DNA of 7,540 nucleotides, from positions 1 through 7,540 of the forward strand of contig JANXWU010000450.1 of the NCBI GenBank assembly GCA_025350985.1, in the 5' to 3' direction. Origin of the DNA: Spartobacteria bacterium. GTDB taxonomy: Bacteria; Verrucomicrobiota; Verrucomicrobiia; Chthoniobacterales; Chthoniobacteraceae. Positions 1 to 5,834 of this stretch are shown one piece after another. Under the pieces are notes generated by a model. The model did not search any database. It was given only the letters and a program-made list of their open reading frames with translations, and was not told where the DNA came from. The position numbers and the translations under genes are program-made. Numbering within the stretch: position 1 is the first letter of the stretch; the number at the start of each line of letters is the position of its first letter.

Positions 1-130
1 TGAGCTGCTGGCCGAGTTCCCGGCTGACACGACCTCCGCACCCTCGTCAGAGCGCTGAACCGGCCGCTCTCGCGAACCAACATCCGGGCAACCGAGTTGC
101 GCGAGGCGGGGAACTGGCGCAATGTCCGCA
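1..130. other. Left-end segment, probably chimeric or foreign
   Basis: The membrane protein encoded leftward from 688 stops looking like a membrane protein at about 131, and the bases to the left do not continue it in any frame. On the plus strand a short open stretch (positions 2-55) reads ELLAEFPADTTSAPSSER followed by a stop at 53-55, which could be the C-terminal tail of an unrelated protein. On the minus strand two other frames are open but give low-complexity, Arg/Ser/Pro-rich peptides. I cannot assign a function. The exact join cannot be fixed from sequence alone; 120-135 is my estimate. The alternative is a real gene with a frameshift here. Confidence 0.4.
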
Positions 131-688
131 CGAACCGATGAGCGCCGGGATCACGACGAAGGGCACGTAGGCTGCGAGCACTTTTGCGTAGAAGAGCCAG
201 CGGACATGCTGCGTCTCGCCGTAGGCCAGCATCATCGGCGCGCTCAGGAACATCAGCGCCCAGCTCGACACGAAGAGCGACTCGAAAAATTTCCAAAAAT
301 AAATCGCGCGATGGGAAACCGGCAGCGAGAGCAGGAACGCCGTCTCGCGGTTTTTGAAGAGCGTGGACCAGCCGATGATGAGGTTGGAAAAAATGAGCAT
401 CACGAAAAAGAAACCGAAGATCAGAAAGAGGATGCGCTGCGAGAGAAGGGTGCCGATGAGCGGGAATTGGTGGAGCTTGGTGAGGCCGAGCCAGAAGAGC
501 CAGTAGCCGACGACGAGGTAGCCCGTGACGAAGGAGCCGAGGACGAAAATGAGCAGGCGCGATTTGCCGTGGATGGCGCGATAACGGGCCGGCATCGAGC
601 GCAGTAGTGCGCGCAGCATCAGCAGGAAAAAGCGCGGCGTCGAAAGGCTGGCCACGAGCGAGTGTCGCCGCACGCAGGCGGTGCGCAA
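47..688 (-). CDS. ABC-2-type permease, N-terminal half, broken at the left end
   Basis: This is the membrane subunit of a putative ABC exporter and would sit in the cytoplasmic membrane with an ATPase encoded elsewhere. Numbered from the upstream TTG, it shows a basic N-terminal region (residues 25-43), hydrophobic segments at about 44-68, 85-108, 137-156 and 165-186, and the stretch NRETAFLLSLPVSHRAIYFW (113-132). That stretch resembles the 'elements at the membrane face plus LLS-P-V' segment of ABC exporter permeases. After residue 186 (base 131) the protein turns into a short Cys/Ser/Pro/Arg-rich tail ending at 47, which I take to be an artefact, so genuine coding is probably 131-688. Typical family members are much longer, with further membrane segments. 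The start is unclear: an in-frame stop lies just upstream, and TTG 688, two GTG codons and a later ATG (617-619) all compete without a good ribosome site. It follows the YfhO-like gene on the same strand after a 150-base gap and could be cotranscribed. Confidence 0.6.
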   Translation of the reverse strand: MRTACVRRHSLVASLSTPRFFLLMLRALLRSMPARYRAIHGKSRLLIFVLGSFVTGYLVVGYWLFWLGLTKLHQFPLIGTLLSQRILFLIFGFFFVMLIFSNLIIGWSTLFKNRETAFLLSLPVSHRAIYFWKFFESLFVSSWALMFLSAPMMLAYGETQHVRWLFYAKVLAAYVPFVVIPALIGSCGHCASSPPRATRLPGCWFARAAGSAL

Positions 689-734
689 GCGGCGGGGTCT
701 CAGTTAGATATTGAAAAAGGATACGCGGCGGAGG

Positions 735-755
735 GGACGCCACTCCGAGGCGTCC
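735..755. repeat. Hairpin repeat 1 (GGACGCC / GGCGTCC)
   Basis: This is a perfect 7-bp inverted repeat, GGACGCC at 735-741 and GGCGTCC at 749-755, around a 7-base loop. It lies in the gap between the two minus-strand genes, 48 bases upstream of the likely permease start region. No T-run follows on either strand, so an intrinsic terminator is not supported. It looks like a REP-type intergenic palindrome. Confidence 0.5.
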
Positions 756-807
756 GCTGGGCGAGGGGCAGAGGTAGCTCGACGCCCAAGATTAAATCAC
801 ACCGAGC

Positions 808-829
808 GGACGGCTGCGGAGAGCCGTCC
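808..829. repeat. Hairpin repeat 2 (GGACGGCT / AGCCGTCC)
   Basis: This is a perfect 8-bp inverted repeat, GGACGGCT at 808-815 and AGCCGTCC at 822-829, with the 6-base loop GCGGAG. It begins about 10 bases beyond the stop codon of the YfhO-like gene (839-841, minus strand). Its position would suit a transcript-end or mRNA-stabilising hairpin, but there is no U-tract after it. I recall very similar 'gagagccgtccctacc' elements dispersed in verrucomicrobial genomes, so a dispersed repeat is the likelier reading. Confidence 0.55.
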
Positions 830-838
830 CTACCGGCG

Positions 839-3295
839 CTACTTGATTGGCTTGCGCAGCCACCACGCCAAAACGGCTGCGTACATCACCAGCGAAAAAA
901 GCGAAATCCATGCGCCGATCACAAACGCGCGCGGCTTGTATTCGACCCGTAAATGATGATGCCCCGCAGCCAGAGGCACCGCCCGCAGCGTGTAGTTCGC
1001 GGGCATCAATTCGTATTTTTGCTGAACGCTGCCGGCGAGCGGCGACGCCTGCCACGCCGGGGTGTAAACATCCGTGATGAGCAGGATTGCTGGCTGCGAT
1101 GTGTCGGCCTCGAGGTCGAGCCAATCCGTCGTTGACGCCACGACACGGGCGGTCCCGTTGGCAGCGCCGGAGGGCTTCGGCTCTGGCTCGCGTTCAAGGA
1201 TGACTTCACCGCGCGGATCGAATTTTCCATCCCGCATCGCCGCGAAAATCGCATCCCGTTTTTCCAGCACGCGATACCGGCCCACCAGCGAAACCTGCGG
1301 CATCGGGTTCGGGGATTCGGCGATGCCGAGTTGTCCGTTTTGCGGCACGAAGGCGTAACGCAACCTCAGCATCGCGTAGAGCGGATCGAGCCGCGTGAAG
1401 CTCACATATTGCGTCGCCTTGTCGGGGTCGAGACCTTGCGAAAACGCCATGAACTCCGCGTAGCGCCGCACGAGGCTCGGGTCGTTTCCCCACACGTCTT
1501 GCGCGCCCGTGGCGAGGGCGCTGTTCGGGTTGATGAGATTGGCGATGCGGTAATTTCCGGGATGTGCGTCGAGGAAGTTTTTCACCTCCGGCATCACGAC
1601 GGTCTTACTGTCAAAAGTCTCGCGTGTGCTGCGGGCGAACACGAAAACTTCGAGCACCGCCAGCGCGCCGATGGCAAACACGGCGCGCGCTTCCGAGCGC
1701 ATCCACACCAGCAATCCGCCCAGCGCGAGCGCGGTGGCGGAGGCGAGCAGGAGCGAGTTGGACGCCGAGGCTTGCGCGGTTTCCGCGACTGTCCGCAGCT
1801 TCTGCGCAAAGGCCGGATTTGAGAACAGTTGCGGCAACAAATAGGACTCATGCGTTTCCGAAATCGCCCGCAGAACTGGCAGCCAGTCCATCGCGCGAAT
1901 CGCCAGCCCGACGAAACCAATCACGCCGCCGGCGACAAAGATCGCGATGACGAATCCGCGTCCGACGCGCCGTGTTTTCAAAAGGCGGTCGAAGCCCATC
2001 GCCGCCAGCAGCGCGAGAAAAAGAGACGCTGGGAAAATGAATTTCGAGATGCCGCGAAACTTGTCGAAGCCAGGGACGACCGAGTAGAGCAGGCGGAAGA
2101 GCGGCGTGTGCGCGCCGAGGGCGAGCAGGAGGAGCACGAGCGTGGTCACCACGAGCACGACTCGCTCGGTGGCAACGTTCAAGGTGCAACTTTCAACGTC
2201 CGACTTTGAAAGGCTTTCATTCGCGCGCGCTCTCTTGTTGGACGTTGGACGTTGAACGTTGGACGTTGAACGTTGTCCGACCGCTCCATAAATCGCCAGC
2301 GCCAGCGCCGTGACGCCGAGGAACAGCGACATTTCCCACAGATAACAGCGCCCGAAATAATCGGCGGGCGAAAGATCGCCGAAAAACTTTGGTGCAATGA
2401 GCGTCAGCAGATTTTCCGGCGGAAACGAAAACATCGAAGCGAACTCGTAGGGCAGTGCTTCGCTGCGGACGGTTTCGCGGGAAGCTTGTGCGCCGGTGAG
2501 CAATTGCACCGCCGCGAGCGCCACGCCGCCGAGCGGAATCGCCGCGAGCGCGGCAAGCTGTAGCGGCGTTCTGTGAGCGTCGCCATCCTTCGCGGGAAGT
2601 CTGCGCCGCTCACGGAGCGCCGTGGCAAAACGCAGCGCGCCATAAATCGCCGCCGCGACGCCGGTGTAGAAAACGTACTGCGGATGCCCGGCGAAAATTT
2701 GCATCGCCAGCGCGCCAGCCCCGAGCAGACCCCAGCCTGCGAACTCTCGCGCGGTCGTCTCGTTTTTCCCGCCGCAGACGAAAATCTCGTCGATCGCAAG
2801 GAGGATCAGCGGTGCCCAAACCATCGTGCAGAGATTGGTGAGATGGCCCGCGTAGATGTGCGAAAAGTGCGCGCCGCAGAACATCGTGAGCGCCCCCGCG
2901 AGGCACGCCGCCGCCGGATGCAACCCGCGCCGCGCCGCCCACAAATTCATAAAAGCTCCGAGCAAAAATACGTGAAGTGCGATGCTCCAATTGATGGCCA
3001 CTGGCAGCGGCAGGATGAGGAACAGCCAGTTCGGCGGATAAAGCAACGCCCCCTGAAACCCGCCAAAATACGGAGCGCCGGAATAGACGTGCGGGTTCCA
3101 AAGCGCGAGATGACCTTTTGCAAGCTCGCCGAAACCAAACTGACGCCATCCGATGAACTGGGAGAACAAATCGGTCGTCTGGTTTCCCAAAACGGTCGTC
3201 CTGCCTGCAAAAAGCGCATCGAAGAACATAACCACCGTAAGTGTGGCGAGAACGGCGCTGGTCTGGAGAAACGGGCGCGGCGGATGGCGTGGCAT
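839..3295 (-). CDS. YfhO-family polytopic membrane protein, possible GT-C glycosyltransferase
   Basis: This is an 818-residue integral membrane protein of the YfhO family, close to the size of Bacillus YfhO. Some family members transfer sugars from polyprenyl-phosphate carriers outside the membrane; that role here is inference. After a hydrophobic segment (about 13-30) comes the family signature: TTDLF (40-44, with Asp42 a candidate catalytic acid in the first outer loop), then LWNPHVYSGAP (65-75) and LLYPPNW (84-90). Many hydrophobic segments follow, with PGFDKFRGISKF in mid-protein. A soluble, presumably external, C-terminal domain carries ILLITDVYTPAW and PANYTLRAVPLAAGHHHLRV, ending in one more membrane helix and RKPIK. 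I chose ATG 3295 because the hydrophobic start fits. The frame stays open to a TTG at 3388, which would add 31 polar residues; neither start has a clear ribosome site. About 38 residues (339-376) come from a repeat element inserted in a loop. It is divergent from the sugar cassette. Confidence 0.85.
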   Translation of the reverse strand: MPRHPPRPFLQTSAVLATLTVVMFFDALFAGRTTVLGNQTTDLFSQFIGWRQFGFGELAKGHLALWNPHVYSGAPYFGGFQGALLYPPNWLFLILPLPVAINWSIALHVFLLGAFMNLWAARRGLHPAAACLAGALTMFCGAHFSHIYAGHLTNLCTMVWAPLILLAIDEIFVCGGKNETTAREFAGWGLLGAGALAMQIFAGHPQYVFYTGVAAAIYGALRFATALRERRRLPAKDGDAHRTPLQLAALAAIPLGGVALAAVQLLTGAQASRETVRSEALPYEFASMFSFPPENLLTLIAPKFFGDLSPADYFGRCYLWEMSLFLGVTALALAIYGAVGQRSTSNVQRPTSNKRARANESLSKSDVESCTLNVATERVVLVVTTLVLLLLALGAHTPLFRLLYSVVPGFDKFRGISKFIFPASLFLALLAAMGFDRLLKTRRVGRGFVIAIFVAGGVIGFVGLAIRAMDWLPVLRAISETHESYLLPQLFSNPAFAQKLRTVAETAQASASNSLLLASATALALGGLLVWMRSEARAVFAIGALAVLEVFVFARSTRETFDSKTVVMPEVKNFLDAHPGNYRIANLINPNSALATGAQDVWGNDPSLVRRYAEFMAFSQGLDPDKATQYVSFTRLDPLYAMLRLRYAFVPQNGQLGIAESPNPMPQVSLVGRYRVLEKRDAIFAAMRDGKFDPRGEVILEREPEPKPSGAANGTARVVASTTDWLDLEADTSQPAILLITDVYTPAWQASPLAGSVQQKYELMPANYTLRAVPLAAGHHHLRVEYKPRAFVIGAWISLFSLVMYAAVLAWWLRKPIK
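2173..2278. repeat. Heptamer inverted-repeat element inside the YfhO-like gene
   Basis: Six tandem 7-base units occupy 2237-2278: GTTGGAC, GTTGGAC, GTTGAAC, GTTGGAC, GTTGAAC and a degenerate GTTGTCC. At 2177-2211 the same unit appears in inverted, degenerate form (GTTCAAG, GTGCAAC, TTTCAAC, GTCCGAC, TTTGAAA). The whole could fold into an imperfect stem with a 25-base AT/GC-mixed loop. In the gene it encodes the polar peptide starting QRSTSNVQRPTSN, placed between two hydrophobic segments. The SNVQRPTSN string is one I associate with verrucomicrobial repeat-bearing proteins. It looks like a dispersed palindromic element that landed in frame. Confidence 0.8.
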
Positions 3296-3633
3296 GAGTT
3301 CGAGCGGGTTTAGTGCGTTGATCGGTCGAATGAACTCTCTCCAAACTTCGCGATGCCGAAACGACGATACCGCCGCCGGTTTTCCCAAATCGATCGTGAG
3401 CCGGTTCGGGACTTCAATGGCACAGCGCTGTCGAGCGAGGGGTTACCCAGTCAAGGCCGAGGAAACGGAGACCGCACGCTGAGTGCAAGATTCAATTTTT
3501 GACTTCAAAATCCCGGGCGCGCAAAACGACGTGGTTCTCACGCGACGAATATGCTTTTTTTTAAATCCGCTGGTCGCCGTGGCGCGCAAACCCGCGGTGG
3601 CTGCCGAGGTTTCCTCTGTCCTTCACTTCATTC
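3296..3633. promoter_or_regulatory. Divergent intergenic region between YfhO-like gene and sugar cassette
   Basis: These 338 bases separate two genes read away from each other and must hold both promoters. The part up to 3388 could instead be the N-terminus of the YfhO-like protein if its TTG start is used. Visible elements are a 10-base direct repeat GGCGCGCAAA at 3516-3525 and 3581-3590 (65 bases apart), an 8-base T run at 3555-3562, and a TTGACT at 3499-3504 that resembles a -35 box but has no good -10 partner at 17 bases. No RNA gene or convincing small ORF is seen. The promoter location is not resolved. Confidence 0.45.
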
Positions 3634-4875
3634 ATGCCCGCCCAAATTGATCGCTGCCGCATCTGCGGAAACTCCGAGCTGGTTTCGATTCTCCATCTCG
3701 GAAATCAGTCGTTGACGGGCGTATTTCCGCGCAGCGCCGACGAACAAATCACCAGTGGTCCGTTGGAATTGGTCAAGTGCCACGGCGCATCCGCCTGCCA
3801 TCTAGTGCAGTTGCGGCACTCTTACGACTCGTCGGAACTGTATGGCGCAAGCTACGGATACCGCTCGTCACTGAACCGCTCAATGGTGGAGCACCTCCGG
3901 TCAAAAGTTGACGACTTGCTGGTCAAGTATCCTGTGCGCGAAGGCGATCTCGTGCTCGACATCGGAAGCAACGATGGAACGCTCCTTTCTTTTTACCCGG
4001 AAAATCTCACGCGTGTCGGAATGGATCCGACCTCGGCGAAGTTCCGGCATTTTTACGAGCCGGGCATCGAAGCGATCGCGGATTTTTTCTCGGTGAAGTC
4101 CTTTCGAGCACGGTTCGGCAGCCGGAAAGCGAGCATCGTCACCTCGATCGCGATGTTCTATGACCTAGAACAGCCCGCCGCGTTCGTCGAGGAAATCGCG
4201 GGGATTTTAGCCGACGACGGCGTGTGGCATTTCGAGCAGAGCTACATGCCGACTATGCTAGCGCATAATGCGTACGATACCGTGTGCCACGAGCACTTAG
4301 AGTATTACGCCTTGAAACAAATCGCGTGGATGACCGACCGGTGCGGGTTGCAGATTCTTGACGTGGAGCTGAACGAAGTGAATGGCGGAAGCTTCGCCGT
4401 CACCGTCGCAAGGGCTGGCTCCCGCCACAAGTCGAATACCGTTGCGATCACACATATGCTCGACACCGAACGCGCAGCCGGTTTCGACACGCTGTCACCT
4501 TACGAAGCCTTTCGCACGCGCGTCTTCGCCCACCGGGCCGAGCTCACTGCATTATTCGCCCGACTCGCAGCGGAAGGAGCAACCATCCTTGGCTACGGCG
4601 CATCGACAAAAGGCAATGTCATCCTGCAGTTTTGCGGATTCACGCGGGTGCAGATTCCGTTCATCGCCGAAGTCAACCCGGACAAGTTTGGATCGTACAC
4701 GCCAGGAACGCTTCTTCCGATCATATCCGAGGCCGAGGCACACATCCTGAAGCCGAATTATTTTTTGGTGTTGCCGTGGCATTTTAAGGAAAACCTCCTC
4801 AATCGCGAAGCCACGTTTTTGGCGGGTGGGGGAAGGATGATCTTCCCGCTGCCCGAGATCGAGATCATCGGATGA
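3634..4875 (+). CDS. Zinc-type sugar C-methyltransferase (SAM-dependent)
   Basis: This 413-residue enzyme belongs to the family that methylates a ring carbon of nucleotide-linked keto-sugars using S-adenosylmethionine (relatives of TylC3, EvaC and TcaB9), acting in the cytoplasm. All three family domains are present. The N-terminal zinc site has Cys8, Cys11, Cys49 and Cys55, with a wider gap in the second pair than the simple CxxC form. The central Rossmann methyltransferase domain has LVLDIGSNDGTLLSFY (SAM loop about 107-121). The C-terminal domain has GYGASTKGNV (320-329). The catalytic-region motif reads TVCHEHLEYY (216-225), where characterised members often have YHEH. The length is normal. 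The start gives a short lead to the first zinc cysteine and fits the family, although the nearest GAGG is too far upstream to be a good ribosome site. Its stop overlaps the next start by ATGA, implying translational coupling. The exact sugar substrate and methylated carbon cannot be told. Confidence 0.88.
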   Translation: MPAQIDRCRICGNSELVSILHLGNQSLTGVFPRSADEQITSGPLELVKCHGASACHLVQLRHSYDSSELYGASYGYRSSLNRSMVEHLRSKVDDLLVKYPVREGDLVLDIGSNDGTLLSFYPENLTRVGMDPTSAKFRHFYEPGIEAIADFFSVKSFRARFGSRKASIVTSIAMFYDLEQPAAFVEEIAGILADDGVWHFEQSYMPTMLAHNAYDTVCHEHLEYYALKQIAWMTDRCGLQILDVELNEVNGGSFAVTVARAGSRHKSNTVAITHMLDTERAAGFDTLSPYEAFRTRVFAHRAELTALFARLAAEGATILGYGASTKGNVILQFCGFTRVQIPFIAEVNPDKFGSYTPGTLLPIISEAEAHILKPNYFLVLPWHFKENLLNREATFLAGGGRMIFPLPEIEIIG

Positions 4876-5834
4876 AGCGCGCCATCGTTGTTGGAAGCTC
4901 GGGACAGGATGGGCGCATTCTTTCTAAAATGTTGCGTGGAACCGGCGGCGCTGTGCTCGGCATCACGCGCTACGGGATCGAAACCACGGAGCCATTGGCC
5001 CGGACCACGGTGGATATCGGGAACGCGGAGCAAGTGGCGTCGACGGTGCTAGCATGGCAACCCGACGAGATTTACTACCTCGCCGCGTTTCATCATTCCT
5101 CGCAAGAGCGCGCAGTAACTGGACCGGCAGCCTTGCTGCGCCGCAGTTTTGACGTGCACGTGGCCGGCGCCGTCCACTTTCTCGAAGCCCTTCGAATACA
5201 TGCGCCAAACGCACGCTTTTTCTATGCCGCTTCGTCCCTAGTGTTCGGCTCTGCGTCAGGAGAACGGCAAACTGAGCAGACGCCCTTGAACCCCATGTGC
5301 ACCTACGGAATCACGAAAGCGGCCGGGATTCAGGTCTGCCGTCTTTATAGACGCGAGCACGGCATCTTTGCGTCATGTGGCATCCTTTACAACCACGAAT
5401 CCGAGCATCGCCAACCCAAATTCCTCTCTCAGAAAGTCATCCGTGGGGCACTTGCTATTTCGCGCGGGGAGCAACAGCAATTGGTGCTCGGCGACTTGGA
5501 CGCTCGGATCGACTGGGGATATGCCGCCGATTATGTTGAGGCAATGCAGCGCGTCCTAGCCCTCGAAAAGCCGGACGACTTCATTATTGCCACGGGCGAG
5601 TCACATAGCGTGCAGGAGTTTGTCGAGATTGTATTCCAAAAACTTGGCCTCGACTGGCGCAGGCATGTCATCGAAAACCCAGAAGTGCTGACGCGCCGCC
5701 CCGCCCATCGGATCGGCGATGCTTCGAAGTTGCACGCCGTCGCCGGCTGGCAGCCTAGCGTGACCTTTCAAAAAATGATCGAGCTGCTTCTGGATGCCGC
5801 TTGCTCCAATGCCGCGCAACGTCATGCCGCTTAA
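4872..5834 (+). CDS. GDP-mannose 4,6-dehydratase-like extended SDR
   Basis: This 320-residue NAD(P)-dependent nucleotide-sugar enzyme starts within the ATGA overlap with the C-methyltransferase gene. The N-terminal dinucleotide loop is GSSGQDG (8-14). The active-site Tyr-x3-Lys pair is Tyr145/Lys149 (YGITK), with Ser121/Ser122 as the hydroxyl partner. GMD-like signatures are GILYNHES and GDLDARIDWGYAADYVEAM. The position that is Glu in the TSELYG motif of true GMD dehydratases is Leu123 here (SSLVFG), and the following Tyr is Phe125. The protein may therefore be an epimerase, reductase or other sugar-modifying SDR. It fits with its neighbours in making an unusual nucleotide sugar. The 3' end overlaps the next gene by 11 bases. 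Family assignment is firm; the reaction is not. Confidence 0.85.
   Translation: MKRAIVVGSSGQDGRILSKMLRGTGGAVLGITRYGIETTEPLARTTVDIGNAEQVASTVLAWQPDEIYYLAAFHHSSQERAVTGPAALLRRSFDVHVAGAVHFLEALRIHAPNARFFYAASSLVFGSASGERQTEQTPLNPMCTYGITKAAGIQVCRLYRREHGIFASCGILYNHESEHRQPKFLSQKVIRGALAISRGEQQQLVLGDLDARIDWGYAADYVEAMQRVLALEKPDDFIIATGESHSVQEFVEIVFQKLGLDWRRHVIENPEVLTRRPAHRIGDASKLHAVAGWQPSVTFQKMIELLLDAACSNAAQRHAA

Noticed and set aside
122..607. Plus-strand open frame of 161 codons opposite the permease gene
   Set aside because: Its product is a highly charged Glu/Arg-rich string typical of the antisense of a hydrophobic protein; the minus strand encodes clear membrane segments.
2173..2278. CRISPR array
   Set aside because: The repeats are contiguous 7-base units with no spacers.
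2573..3313. Long plus-strand frame of 246 codons opposite the YfhO-like gene
   Set aside because: Low-complexity, Arg/Glu-rich with no domain signal; the opposite strand carries YfhO motifs throughout this span.
2610..3344. Second minus-strand frame of 244 codons overlapping the YfhO-like gene
   Set aside because: Arg/Ala-rich shadow produced by high third-position GC; no recognisable motif.
3499..3527. TTGACT at 3499 as a sigma-70 type promoter for the cassette
   Set aside because: No acceptable -10 hexamer lies 16-18 bases downstream (CAAAAC at 3522), and verrucomicrobial promoters are poorly defined.
3555..3562. T8 run as an intrinsic terminator
   Set aside because: No stable GC-rich stem precedes it, and it lies between divergent genes where a terminator is not expected.
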